Of a stretch of 64,000 nt of DNA, positions 35,760-45,997 are shown one piece after another. The notes beneath the pieces were generated by a model that did not search any database, was not told the origin of the DNA, and saw only the letters and a list, made by a program, of their open reading frames with translations. A program made the translations under genes and the position numbers. The stretch comes from Paraglaciecola sp030730205. GTDB lineage: Bacteria; Pseudomonadota; Gammaproteobacteria; Enterobacterales; Alteromonadaceae. The stretch is from contig NZ_JBGQOM010000002.1 in assembly GCF_052119645.1 (NCBI RefSeq), positions 558,001-622,000 on the forward strand. The letters are read 5' to 3'. How positions within the stretch are numbered: the stretch's first letter is position 1; each line of letters begins with the position of its first letter.

Positions 35760-37280
35760 TCAACCTGCCCCAACAGCATTATGACCAGCAGCTTTTAATA
35801 GTTTACCGACTGACACCCTTTTTACTTTAGCAGGCTCTGTAATCGCAGGGTCGAAGTGAATAGTTTTACTTGGCCGATTTACTTTAGCTTTATCATCATT
35901 TACCCCAAGAAGACCGTCTGAAGAGTTAATACCATCATCCCCAGAAGTTTTTGCCTCTTGAATCATTTTATAATTAAGTAATGCTAATTTTGCAGCTTCG
36001 TCTAAGTTACTAAGCGCTTCAAAATCTTCATATTCGAAGTACTTTTTTCTAGTCAAAGCTAAAAGTGGTTTGATTAACATATGAAACTGTTCATCCATGA
36101 TCATATTCATTGCATCAATGCTTAAGTCCTGTCCTTCCAAATCATCTTCTTCATCAACATTCAATAATGCAGAAATAGTTGCTTTCGCTATAGCTTTTGC
36201 AATTGCGGGTATTCCACAGCTGAGATTATGAAGGTGTCGATTTATTATACCCTGTGACGTGACTTGATTATTTAAAAGTTCAGTCGGCGTAATTTGGTCA
36301 CAGAAGTCATTCCAAAAATCACTATCCACATCGCAGCCGAGCATTCTAGTTGCCCCCTGATTAATAGTTCTGCGAATAATTGTCATTTCACTGCCAAAGA
36401 GTTTTTCAGTTTTCAACGTCCCAACAAAAAATAATGGAATGCCAAATCGATTGAAAATTTCTTCGACAAACTTCACCGTGGTTTTTTCATTGTTTCCCAA
36501 TGCAACATCTGCTTTTATATTCGCCAGATTTTGTGCTTCGTCAATAATAAGCATTCCCACACCATGCACGACAAACGCCTTGCGAACGGCTGTTATTAAC
36601 TTATTGATACTAAGATTTTTTGTTCTGTTGGAATATGATTCATCGGTCAAATGATCAAGTGCCAACAAAATTGAATCTAGAAAAGCCTTTTGACCTCGTC
36701 TTTCGTGCAATTCAACATATAAGTACGGTATCTGAATAAACTGAAAGTTTGTTCTTGTCCCGTCCTCTGAAATGTAGGTTTCGTGCTGAATAATTTGGGG
36801 GATACAATTCAGCAGTTTTTTGATTAACGTCGTTTTCCCACGGCCACTTAACCCTGTGAGTAAATAGCTCATGTTCGGCATAACAGAATGTGTAGTATCA
36901 CGTTCTACACTCCGTACATTATTAATGCTGACAGGATTATTTTCAGAATCAGAATCTATACTTAAGAGTAAGCCAGCCAATTGACCACCCAACAGTGGAT
37001 TCCGATTCATATATCCAAACTCAATCATCATTCGGATTTTTTTGTAGATGGTACATGCTTCGTCTGGCAACGTGTAGACTTGTTCGAGGTTATATAAAGA
37101 CAGCATTTTGTAGTACGTGTGGTACTCAGCATCAATTTTCGATAAGTCCAAACCCGCGTCGAATTTGGTCTCAACTCTGTTCGCAATTTCAATATCTGTA
37201 AGCGGTTTGCCAAGGCCCTCCGCAAGTGGGTTTCCCTTCAGCATTTTAGATGGATGATAAAAATAGTTTGCCTTAACCAT
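35760..37280 (-). CDS. tnsC: TnsC AAA+ transposition regulator
   Basis: A 506-aa AAA+ ATPase (Tn7 TnsC is 555). Walker A GLSGRGKT at residues 143-150, Walker B MLIIDEAQNL with Asp-Glu at 247-248, and a sensor-1-like LFFVGTLKTE. It assembles on target DNA with TniQ/TnsD and activates the TnsAB transposase, and mediates target immunity. The gene overlaps tnsB by 8 bp, indicating translational coupling. The N-terminal ~90 residues likely contact TnsA/TnsB. Confidence 0.95.
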   Translation of the reverse strand: MVKANYFYHPSKMLKGNPLAEGLGKPLTDIEIANRVETKFDAGLDLSKIDAEYHTYYKMLSLYNLEQVYTLPDEACTIYKKIRMMIEFGYMNRNPLLGGQLAGLLLSIDSDSENNPVSINNVRSVERDTTHSVMPNMSYLLTGLSGRGKTTLIKKLLNCIPQIIQHETYISEDGTRTNFQFIQIPYLYVELHERRGQKAFLDSILLALDHLTDESYSNRTKNLSINKLITAVRKAFVVHGVGMLIIDEAQNLANIKADVALGNNEKTTVKFVEEIFNRFGIPLFFVGTLKTEKLFGSEMTIIRRTINQGATRMLGCDVDSDFWNDFCDQITPTELLNNQVTSQGIINRHLHNLSCGIPAIAKAIAKATISALLNVDEEDDLEGQDLSIDAMNMIMDEQFHMLIKPLLALTRKKYFEYEDFEALSNLDEAAKLALLNYKMIQEAKTSGDDGINSSDGLLGVNDDKAKVNRPSKTIHFDPAITEPAKVKRVSVGKLLKAAGHNAVGAG

Positions 37281-39459
37281 GAGCCACCACCTTACGTCTA
37301 GACGTATTAGTCAAACTCTTACGTTTTTTACTAACTGTTTTTTCAACTGCGACTACATTGGTTGCTTGATCTTGAAGAGAGGTAAAATCCTTAGCAGCCT
37401 GCCGTTTCTGTATTTTCCCAGCTTGGTGTTTACGTTCTTTTGTATCTTTTTGCATGCCCTTATTTGTCGACTTTTTCAGATTCTTAACTTCATTTTTAGC
37501 GATATCGACCACTCCATCTTTGTACATTTCTAATTCAAATTCAGAGAGAAAACGATCTTCATCATTTGCTGCCAAAACAGGTTTCATCAGTTCGATATGT
37601 CCAAGAACTTGATCCCACAGAATGTTACTGTAACGTTCACTTCTTGTAGTCAGTTCCAACCGAATAAAATCTTGAGTGTCTTCTTGATAAAACCAAATAT
37701 GATTTGTACTACCGTTAAAGTAACGAACAGAAATTTTGATCCTCCCGCGACTTTTAGCCTTGTCTAGCAACTTCAAATCTATTATTTCATTACTACAGTA
37801 ATACAACCCCTTGAATAAGATTCCTTGTGGCGTGATGCGTGCCTCAGCTTCTGGAAGTAGGAACAATCTGCGTTTTAAGTCACAAATTTTAGTCTGCTTA
37901 ATGACCAACTCTTCTAAGCCATAATTCCACATATCTAGGGGGGTGTAATTCACCTGTGCCTTTAACATTTGTGATGAATGCGCTTCAACACGCGTTTTTG
38001 TTTTGTTAACCACTAAAATGGTTTGGATTAGGATTTGAACAAATTGTTTGTAAGTCAAAAGCGCATTGTTCGAAGCATGTTGATCTTCTCTACGGGGCGC
38101 TTTTTCTACTTTTCCCGCGTTTACTGGTATTGCATAGTCTTGGACTGTGTGAAAAGTTTTTTCTACTGTGCCTTTTGCGTCACCTCTGTATAGCGCCGCA
38201 AATAGCCCAGAGTGCACACCAAATTTACTTTTTAGAATAGAATCTAAATTATGCTCACTATTTTCAGTCCCACGATCAAATACTATAGATTCACATACAT
38301 GATGGCACGGCCAGTCTTTCTCCGAAATATCAATGTCGAACTGCTTACAGAATTCCACTTTGTCAGAGAATGCATTGTAAATAGCTTGAGACGCGGCTTG
38401 CCAATCAGGGCCATGAAAAGCCACATGAAATCCGACTATCATAGAAGACCAAACGTCAATTACCATATAAATGGTAGGCCGACCGATACTGAGCCACTGA
38501 TCTTTCGAGTACTCAAAACGGATGTAGGTATCAGCTGTTGTGCTGTCCATTTCGTATCGGGCACCTGGACGTGTCACACCATCTGTTGCCATGCCTGGCT
38601 TTCCAGCGTGATCCTTTTGATATGCCGTTTCACCGACGCATTTTCTAATAAACTCAATGTCTTCTACTTCGCTTTTCAATAGCCTAGCGAATGAACGTTT
38701 AGATATTCTGAGCGTATGGTTTAAGGGGATTATTGAGGTGACTTTTTCCGCAGCGTTACTGTGTGCTACGGCAGCAACCTCTGCTGATTGATATATTTTA
38801 CAATAATCTCCATATAAGTTTTTTAAGTTTACCTTCCCAGTGATCTTCATTTTTTTTGCAAATTGCCGCACATTCTCTTTATCTATCAAAGTAGTCTGGC
38901 GAAAAAGAAGGCCTTTTGACGTTAACGGACCTGGTTTTGACTTGTGGCAAATCTCATTATTTTTAGTAAATTTAGGCTCTTGGGGTAATGAGTAGAACTT
39001 TCCGCAGTTAAAATAAGTCGGAAGTAGTGCGTTTTTAAATCCACCACCAGCAAAATATTTATTTATTGATTTTTGAACGAACTTTTTATCTTTCCCTGAT
39101 TTTTTTACTAAAGAGCGCAAAATACCTGAGCTATCACCGTAAAAATACTCAAAAAGCATGTGTGGATTTTCAACTAAATCTACTATACACGAATAAGCTG
39201 CATCTCTTTTTTCAACCCAACCTGCTGGCAAGTTTCCTTGCAGCATAATGAATTGCGGAGGAAATTTATGTTCTTCAATCCGTATTTCTTTTCTCTTAAG
39301 TTTTTGTTCCACCTCTGGCAAAGAAATAACATAGGGACGTCTGAAAGGCTTAGCCAACAAGTCCGTAACGGTTATTAACTGTAGCTCTCGATTAATATGA
39401 ACAATTAGCTCTGCACTAGCATTTTTATTATTTGAAACAATTCTGTCGTTAACCAACAT
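37273..39459 (-). CDS. tnsB: TnsB DDE transposase
   Basis: A 728-aa protein (Tn7 TnsB is 702). The integrase core has the DDE triad Asp305 (RYEMDSTTAD), Asp395 (IVFDRGTEN) and Glu433 (KGTVEKTFH), with spacing like Tn7 TnsB. N-terminal helix-turn-helix regions (e.g. NHTLRISKRSFARLLKSEV) bind the end repeats; a basic C-terminal tail (KSTNKGMQKDTKERKHQ) probably contacts TnsC. It performs 3'-end cleavage and strand transfer. It overlaps tnsA by 11 bp and tnsC by 8 bp. Confidence 0.96.
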   Translation of the reverse strand: MLVNDRIVSNNKNASAELIVHINRELQLITVTDLLAKPFRRPYVISLPEVEQKLKRKEIRIEEHKFPPQFIMLQGNLPAGWVEKRDAAYSCIVDLVENPHMLFEYFYGDSSGILRSLVKKSGKDKKFVQKSINKYFAGGGFKNALLPTYFNCGKFYSLPQEPKFTKNNEICHKSKPGPLTSKGLLFRQTTLIDKENVRQFAKKMKITGKVNLKNLYGDYCKIYQSAEVAAVAHSNAAEKVTSIIPLNHTLRISKRSFARLLKSEVEDIEFIRKCVGETAYQKDHAGKPGMATDGVTRPGARYEMDSTTADTYIRFEYSKDQWLSIGRPTIYMVIDVWSSMIVGFHVAFHGPDWQAASQAIYNAFSDKVEFCKQFDIDISEKDWPCHHVCESIVFDRGTENSEHNLDSILKSKFGVHSGLFAALYRGDAKGTVEKTFHTVQDYAIPVNAGKVEKAPRREDQHASNNALLTYKQFVQILIQTILVVNKTKTRVEAHSSQMLKAQVNYTPLDMWNYGLEELVIKQTKICDLKRRLFLLPEAEARITPQGILFKGLYYCSNEIIDLKLLDKAKSRGRIKISVRYFNGSTNHIWFYQEDTQDFIRLELTTRSERYSNILWDQVLGHIELMKPVLAANDEDRFLSEFELEMYKDGVVDIAKNEVKNLKKSTNKGMQKDTKERKHQAGKIQKRQAAKDFTSLQDQATNVVAVEKTVSKKRKSLTNTSRRKVVAHG

Positions 39460-40327
39460 AAGTGATCATCTCCTTTGCATTTGCTACAAAAGAAAGCGGT
39501 CGGTCTAATACAAGGAGTTTGTAGCAATTAACTGGCAACTTATATTCATAAATAGATTTCTTAAAAATACACTCGCATTCTTGAACGGTTATATTTAATT
39601 GCACAGCAACCAGCTCTAGTCCCTGTTTAATTGTGAGTGCGTTTTGAGTTTGAAAAACATCAAATAGCTTTTGGCAAATAACTTGCTCGAAGTCGGCAGA
39701 AATATTTATTTGCTGATAGTTCAAATAAAATGTTCGCAGATAAATCAAATTGTGAATTAGCGCCTTGTTCAAACACTTTTCAGTCGCCTGGATAAACTTT
39801 ATACGCTCCGTCTTCCAGTATTCTCGCTCGATCGCTATTTTCTTTTCAGTTCGAGCGACTGAAATCGGGGATGTTTTTGTACTGTCCAAACTTTTTGAAT
39901 ATTTGAAGTTATACGCCTCAGAATTTAATTTATTTTTGTTTTGTCTGACGACTAACATGTCAGTCGTCATAGTGCAGGCTGGAAGCACGTTGTTGTATTT
40001 TTTTCTATCTTTGAATCGCGAGGGATGAAAAGTATTTTGCTCTACCGCAATTTCCATCGTTGTTGCGATGTTGAGTGGGAATTGCTCAAGAATATCGATA
40101 ACATCAGGCTGTCGCTCTAAAATATAGAACAATCCAGCTTCTCCATCGCTTAGAAGCTTATGACTACGCCCCGTTTTGTAACTGTAAATTTGGTGTGCTC
40201 TACCATGGGTTTTAGATTCTCTAATGCTGACCCAAGGCTTATAACCATTTTTGGCTATTTCTTTTAGATACATCTCTGTTTTAACAATTTCTTCATTAAA
40301 AATTGTAGGTTGCTTAACTTTTTTCAT
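39449..40327 (-). CDS. tnsA: TnsA endonuclease
   Basis: A 292-aa protein (Tn7 TnsA is 273). A restriction-endonuclease-like catalytic set is in place: Glu63 (SDGEAG), Asp123 (TTDMLVV) and Lys142 (YNFKYS), matching Tn7 Glu63/Asp114/Lys132. It cleaves the 5' strands at the transposon ends, giving cut-and-paste transposition. The C-terminal half is a winged-helix-like domain that binds TnsC. GGAGAG lies 5 nt before the ATG. First gene of the transposition operon; presence of an intact TnsA argues against replicative cointegrate formation. Confidence 0.94.
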   Translation of the reverse strand: MKKVKQPTIFNEEIVKTEMYLKEIAKNGYKPWVSIRESKTHGRAHQIYSYKTGRSHKLLSDGEAGLFYILERQPDVIDILEQFPLNIATTMEIAVEQNTFHPSRFKDRKKYNNVLPACTMTTDMLVVRQNKNKLNSEAYNFKYSKSLDSTKTSPISVARTEKKIAIEREYWKTERIKFIQATEKCLNKALIHNLIYLRTFYLNYQQINISADFEQVICQKLFDVFQTQNALTIKQGLELVAVQLNITVQECECIFKKSIYEYKLPVNCYKLLVLDRPLSFVANAKEMITYVG

Positions 40328-41590
40328 TGAAACTCTCCATAATGGTTGTTTTTTAACCTATAGCAGTTCAATAAAAACTTGCAAACTTTTTTAGTTGTTT
40401 AAATTCAATGACTTATTTTAACTTTAATTAATTATTCACCTCCCTTTTCGGTAAGGTTGAAAGACACATCTAATTGAAAAACGGCCATTTTTTATGATTT
40501 AGTTTACAAAAATGGGGCATTCGTTATTAATATTCAATTAAATAACCAAAATCTATAATTCACTTAATATTCAATCCGTTATCAAAATCTCATACATTCT
40601 GAAAAAAAATTGACGACTAACTAAGTTATTTCTGTTTTTACTGCTAAAAGTGTTGGTTTGGCGGAGCCAGAATTAGCCTCGCCAAACCGATTTGCCTTTA
40701 AATGACGCTATCCAGTGCTGAAATTTCGTCAAGTCGCGGCATGCTTCCCTACGACAATCCTGGTCATTTCGCGCATCATCAAGATTCGCTGTACGGCTGA
40801 ATTCCCTTTACAACTAAAGCTCGTTTAGTCCTTTGCTCGTCTAATGTCGGAATAGTCCCTTATTACTGAGTGAAATTTAGAAATAAGCTTTCACGCATAA
40901 ATAATTTCTCATTGATTAATAATGTTTTTCTATGAGCTATGACTATCTAAATCACCCTAACGAAATAAATATTACATAAAAGTAATATTTATTGCAACAT
41001 ATTTTGATCTAATAAGATCGGGGGGTTGTATTGTTAAGAAAACCAATGAATGTTGTTGAACTGATAAACGTCTCAGTTTCTGTCGTTAACCTGTTAATAC
41101 CGACAAACATCAAGCTTGCTTGATATCTATCTAATAACTGATCAGCAATTTCTAAGGCATCAGCCAGCTTTAAGGCCTAAATCTAGTTTGATAAATTGAC
41201 GTTATTTCAGAGTGGCTCTTGGTAATTAGCTATTGTTCTAAAAGAACTGTTGGTGTGTGCTGTGACAAATTAAACTTTAAAAAACAACTTCTAATATTTT
41301 TATCTTAGAGGGCATAGGAATGTTATTTGGTAGGTTCTAGTTCAAATGACATGAATGGCTCATTTGATATTTCTTTGGGTAATTCATTGTCGGATTATGT
41401 ATTCAAAACGGCGATAAACCTGCCTTTTCTGTTTTAACATCACGTGTGTATTGTGGACAAGCTCTTAAAAAACAGCATGGACTAATTTACATTTCGTTTG
41501 TTAATTATCAATAAGTAGATACTGAAAATTGCCTCATGGCTCTGCTAGCACTCCTGCTAGGTATTATTTCAACACATTGGATCATTACTT
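40328..41590. other. 1.26-kb non-coding gap upstream of tnsA
   Basis: No gene can be supported. It should contain the tnsA promoter (right end of minus-strand operon). A 9-bp inverted repeat GGTTTGGCG (40655-40663) / CGCCAAACC (40680-40688) with a 16-nt centre is present, without a T run. A short minus-strand open stretch around 40685-40810 could be a gene remnant. The gap separates the transposition core from the right-hand cargo. Confidence 0.4.
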
Positions 41591-44500
41591 TTAAGGTGAC
41601 ACAAAAATCTTTAGCTCAACGTCGTTGCGATGCAGGGTAGATACCCAGCTATTGATCAATTGGAATGCCTGCAACGTCTCGCTGTTAGCATTTGGGCCTA
41701 GCAACAATTGATTCCGAAAGTGTTGAACAGAAAAACTATTTGCTGCAACAATCCATATTTCCTTTTGAACAGCAGTTGACTGTCGTCTTTGGGAAATCAG
41801 TTTCCACACCTCCGTCAGTTTAGCGGCTCGTTCTACAGGATTAGCTGCGGTAAAATGTTGTCCCTCAAACAAGCGGATTCTTTCATGCATCAACTGTGCA
41901 GCATTCACAGTCGGCCAAGCGGTATGTAACCGATTCCAGTTGCCTGGTTTCAACAGCTCGTTGCTACTAATTAACATTTCTATATTCTTAATGGCCTGAG
42001 AACCGACTTCTGCCAATCCCCCTGCTGACGATTGAGGATTACCAGTCGAGCCGCATTTCACGTGCACATAGATAAGTTTGTTTTTAGAGGAGAGGATAAA
42101 ATCAGCGGGTTCAGTTCCCATATCGGTGTTAATGATGAGGTCAACGTCAGGAATGTATGTGTTGAATGGCCCCAACTCTGAACGGGTGGGGTTTGGTAGT
42201 CCATTGGCTTTAAGTTGATCTAGAACGTAGAACACGGAGTTAGGGCTAAATTCTTGGTTTACAACCTGATATACGTTGTTTTGACAGCCTTTTTCGTCCA
42301 AGTTGTTACCTAAAAGTTCTTTTACTCCTACTACAACATTTGAAAGGTTTGAATTAGCTAAATCAAACGCATTTTCGACAGGCAATTTAATCTGATAAAA
42401 TTTTTCTTGAGCATATCCAACTCCATTTTCTAACAAAGCCTTGTGTAAATGCTCAACTAAAAAGGCCTCAATTCCTTCATTGAATTCATCATCTACAGCC
42501 AACGAGTAATGAATTGGGTGATTTGCAAGCAAGTTAAGATACGGCTCTTCATTGCTAAGCTCGACAATTATTCGACTCTCTTCAACTTCGGGTACAAGTA
42601 GAAATCCGCCTTCACATTCGTGGTATATAAAATCATTGTCGAGCGTATATTGGACACCATCAATTGAAAGGAGAATTGGTGCATCCAATTCACTGAAATC
42701 GAAAATAATACTTTCGACATTTAAGTTTGTATCAACAGCAACTTGTTTAGCAAAAGAATCCAAGAGGGCATTATCAATAGCAGCATCACCAGAAATCACC
42801 GCGTCCATGTTTTCCAGCCAATCATTTATGTCTTTTAAACTAAATGCACTCTCCTTTTGGTCAGATATTCGCCCAGAATCAACCCCAACATAATAGCTTC
42901 CTAACTTAGTTTGTAACTGGTCATAAGTATCCAACCTTGCCGTAGCAAGTCTATATGAGGCATTGCCTTGTTGATCCGCCATTTGATCCAAATTTTGCCC
43001 TTTTACCATGATGCTATCTGGACGTTTTCTAGCTGAGCTGACAGACTTACTGCTTGCCTCTTTCGTGATCGCAGAAACACCAAGAGATAAAACCTTAAAC
43101 AATTTATCTTGCGGTACAGCAGAGCCTAGTTTTAAATCTTTATCCCTAGCAAAGCGTCTTCCTCTGCTGTCATAAATCGCAACAATATTGTTTGATAGCG
43201 ATTTAAACAGGGTTATTTCTAGAGAAGGCTCAAAAAAGAACTCATCTTTTAGAAATTTAGAACGATTGAAAGCGATTGAAACAACGATATGTATTCCAAA
43301 AGACGTCAAAAATTGCTTAGCAAGTTCACCGTCGCTATTACAGCGCCAATATAAAATATCTGACAAAAACTCCACGCTAAAACCAGCCGCAGCATTTAAA
43401 AAGCAAATGGATGCAGTTGGAATATTTAACGATTTTTCAGGATCAAAAGCATTAAGATCAAACTTACTTAAAAAACGGCTTCCGTAATAACTGACATCTG
43501 GAAATGCCTCCAAGTAAAGCTCTATCAACTTGTTTGCATCCAAAGACGCAATGAATTTATTAACCGCACTGGCACTATTTAGAGAGGAATCAAATCGCCG
43601 ATAGTTTTCCCACATTGCCTCATTATTATTATGACTTAGCTCTAATACTTTAGGCTCGATATCACCATACAAACGAACAATACGGCCAATAGTTTGCACA
43701 AGTTCTCTACCACTGCTAACAGCATAAGTTAACACCAACAATTTGGCTTGGGGAATGTCAACGCCCTCATCAAGTTTACGCTGATGAATAATCACTTGAT
43801 AATCAGAATTTTTTAGGTTGCTGGGAACTCTCGTTTTTACATTGTCTCGCGTGTCGCCTTTATATTGTTCATGGATCGCCAATAAATTGAACTCCCCATT
43901 CAGCTCATCATAATATCGCTTAACATCACTAAATTTGTTGCATTTTAAAATACATTTAGTATCAGGATTATTGTCTAAAAAGTGTCGGATGTAGGTCTTC
44001 AAATTAACGAATTCGATGGTTTCAAAAGTTGGTTCTCGTAATACTTCATCTTCTAGCGCTTTTTCAAAGGTATAGATGTAACTGGAGTCAGGAGTGATAT
44101 CAAATTGAAAGAGGTCATTACGATATGGTGTTGCTGTGATAATAATCTTATGAGCACCCACTCCTCTCACCAGTGTTCGCCAAATAGGTGATGGTTCAGC
44201 ATGACCTTCATCAATTATCACGAGATCAATATTTTGCTTTAATTTATCTAATTGTACGGGACTAAATTTTTGCAGCGTTTGAAAAGTAGAAACATAAATA
44301 CCGTTCGAAGCCGTATCATCTACTTTTTTAAAAACATGCTTTAAAGGTATATCTACCCCTTCGGCACGTTCATCAAAAAATTTACCATTAATATCCGAAT
44401 ACAGTTGATTACAAACGGCTCTACGATGGCAAAGAACCAATATCTTCTTTTGCGAAGCTTTGTGACAAAGAACGCTAATAACGCCAGATTTGCCAGCCCC

Positions 44501-44644
44501 TGTGGGCAAACTAATTAAACAAGACTTGGCATCTTCTGCGAGCGGTTTTCTTAAATAATTAAGGCCAGTTTGAATACTTTGTTGTTGGCAGTGTCTCAAG
44601 CCGTTCCATAAAACATTGTTTATAGAGAAACCACTAATATTCAT
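41591..44644 (-). CDS. DEAD/DEAH-box helicase with C-terminal nuclease-like domain
   Basis: A 1017-aa superfamily 2 helicase: motif I PTGAGKSG (~45), motif II VIIDEGHAEP, motif III TATPYRND, and motif VI QTIGRIVR. The C-terminal third has DLIINTDMGTEPADFILSS then KLIYVHVKCGS, laid out like a PD-(D/E)XK nuclease but with His-x-Lys in place of Glu-x-Lys. It lies 171 bp downstream of hsdS on the same strand. Likely a defence protein related to restriction helicases. I cannot assign it to a named system. The start at 44644 is preceded by AGGGA. Confidence 0.75.
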   Translation of the reverse strand: MNISGFSINNVLWNGLRHCQQQSIQTGLNYLRKPLAEDAKSCLISLPTGAGKSGVISVLCHKASQKKILVLCHRRAVCNQLYSDINGKFFDERAEGVDIPLKHVFKKVDDTASNGIYVSTFQTLQKFSPVQLDKLKQNIDLVIIDEGHAEPSPIWRTLVRGVGAHKIIITATPYRNDLFQFDITPDSSYIYTFEKALEDEVLREPTFETIEFVNLKTYIRHFLDNNPDTKCILKCNKFSDVKRYYDELNGEFNLLAIHEQYKGDTRDNVKTRVPSNLKNSDYQVIIHQRKLDEGVDIPQAKLLVLTYAVSSGRELVQTIGRIVRLYGDIEPKVLELSHNNNEAMWENYRRFDSSLNSASAVNKFIASLDANKLIELYLEAFPDVSYYGSRFLSKFDLNAFDPEKSLNIPTASICFLNAAAGFSVEFLSDILYWRCNSDGELAKQFLTSFGIHIVVSIAFNRSKFLKDEFFFEPSLEITLFKSLSNNIVAIYDSRGRRFARDKDLKLGSAVPQDKLFKVLSLGVSAITKEASSKSVSSARKRPDSIMVKGQNLDQMADQQGNASYRLATARLDTYDQLQTKLGSYYVGVDSGRISDQKESAFSLKDINDWLENMDAVISGDAAIDNALLDSFAKQVAVDTNLNVESIIFDFSELDAPILLSIDGVQYTLDNDFIYHECEGGFLLVPEVEESRIIVELSNEEPYLNLLANHPIHYSLAVDDEFNEGIEAFLVEHLHKALLENGVGYAQEKFYQIKLPVENAFDLANSNLSNVVVGVKELLGNNLDEKGCQNNVYQVVNQEFSPNSVFYVLDQLKANGLPNPTRSELGPFNTYIPDVDLIINTDMGTEPADFILSSKNKLIYVHVKCGSTGNPQSSAGGLAEVGSQAIKNIEMLISSNELLKPGNWNRLHTAWPTVNAAQLMHERIRLFEGQHFTAANPVERAAKLTEVWKLISQRRQSTAVQKEIWIVAANSFSVQHFRNQLLLGPNANSETLQAFQLINSWVSTLHRNDVELKIFVSP

Positions 44645-44786
44645 CTCATACGTCCCTGTTGTTATTATTTTTAAATTTTGTCAGTACAACTGACAATTGT
44701 TGTTAGACGATACTCATTCTGTTGAGTGGCTTTATGCTGACTTGACGCTTGAAAGTCAGGGAATCTACCTATGTCGGTTTTACATC

Positions 44787-44845
44787 TCATAACTCACCAG
44801 CGAAGGCTTTTTGGCTCATAGCTCACCCGCAAAGGCTTTTTGGCT
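44787..44845. repeat. tandem duplication of the hsdS 3' terminus
   Basis: Two adjacent 30-bp copies (44787-44816 and 44816-44845, sharing one base, 27/30 identical). The second is the real hsdS end encoding SQKAFAGEL-stop; the first re-encodes the same peptide with its own stop beyond it. It marks a recombination or replacement event at the end of hsdS. Confidence 0.8.
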
Positions 44846-45997
44846 TAGCGATTGAAAGTTGAGATCACTTTGGTAGGTTGAGTTTCCAAATTTAGGTTCA
44901 ACGATCTTTTTATGCCTAAATATTGAAGCAAATTTTTCCTGCTGATCTATTGGAGGTATAAAGACTTCAAGCGACTTCAAATCCTTAACATTGAGATGCT
45001 TTGATGTTGAACCAGCCATTACTCTTGATATTCTCTCAGGCTCCAATTCATAGAGTAAAAAAAACAATAAAAATTCTGGACAGATTAAATCCGTGTTAGC
45101 TCTAAGCTGAACAAGTCTCTGCCCCATACACATTTTAGTATTAGCAGGAACTAACGCTGCAACTCCCACGGTTCCCTCACGGCTCAATATAATATCGTTT
45201 TCTTCTAATTCTGCTCTTCTAGTCCGATCTTTGTAGGTTGCCTCAGAAACAAATCTCTTATCATTCCAGTTCCAATCGCCTTTTGTGAGGTTTGAGGTTC
45301 GAAGACCTATAATGCCTACTTCTGTCCATTTAGGTGTGGAGTGTGGGCAGTCAATCACTTTATGGCACACCTCTTGTAGCTGCTTTTTCCTCCACCCCTT
45401 AGGATTGGTCACGGGATCGCCGAACATATCCAGGAAGACGCTGCGGAGGAAGTCGTCGGCGAGTTGGATGGCTTGTTGGCGTTTGCGGCGAATGGCATCG
45501 GCTTTATCCAAAATTACGGCTATGCGTTTTTGTTCGTTTAATGGCGGTAGTGGGATTTTTATCGACTTTAATACTGCAACAGAAGCAACGTTTTTAATTG
45601 CAGCTCCATGAGTGTTGTCATTTAGCGTGAATTGAAAAGATTCGCTTTCTAACCAATATTTTAAATAATCTAAATCCACTTTTAAGGAGGGTGTAAGTTT
45701 AAGTAAGGCTTGGTTAATTATTCCCGTTTTAATATCTTGGGGAACAATAGCTATTTTCCCCATGGTGCCAGAACAACTCATAATCAAATCGCCAGGATTA
45801 AGCTTAAAACGCTTTAATTCACTAAATTTAGCCTCATCAATAAAATATCGAATACTAGTGAATTGATTATAAATTGCATGCTGTTGCTCATAAACTGCGA
45901 AACCATCTTCGACGAAACTATCTTTCTTTAAAGCCCCGCCAAAAGGCCCTCTAACAAATGAACAAACATCACCAAGATTCACTAAAGGCCAACTCAC
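44816..45997 (-). CDS. hsdS: type I restriction-modification specificity subunit HsdS
   Basis: A 393-aa protein with two target-recognition domains: residues ~1-150 (start SWPLVNLGDVCSFVRG) and ~205-350 (start GWRKKQLQEVCHKVID). These are separated by the conserved helical spacer IPLPPLNEQKRIAVILDKAD, with a second half-copy IPPIDQQEKFASIFRHKK near the C-terminus. It starts at a GTG overlapping the hsdM stop (GTGA). It sets DNA sequence specificity for the HsdMS methylase and HsdRMS nuclease. The spacer is more G+C-rich than the domains around it, as expected for domain shuffling. Confidence 0.95.
   Translation of the reverse strand: MSWPLVNLGDVCSFVRGPFGGALKKDSFVEDGFAVYEQQHAIYNQFTSIRYFIDEAKFSELKRFKLNPGDLIMSCSGTMGKIAIVPQDIKTGIINQALLKLTPSLKVDLDYLKYWLESESFQFTLNDNTHGAAIKNVASVAVLKSIKIPLPPLNEQKRIAVILDKADAIRRKRQQAIQLADDFLRSVFLDMFGDPVTNPKGWRKKQLQEVCHKVIDCPHSTPKWTEVGIIGLRTSNLTKGDWNWNDKRFVSEATYKDRTRRAELEENDIILSREGTVGVAALVPANTKMCMGQRLVQLRANTDLICPEFLLFFLLYELEPERISRVMAGSTSKHLNVKDLKSLEVFIPPIDQQEKFASIFRHKKIVEPKFGNSTYQSDLNFQSLSQKAFAGEL

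Noticed and set aside
40685..40810. Short minus-strand coding remnant upstream of tnsA
   Set aside because: Only about 40 codons, no recognisable motif and no start signals.
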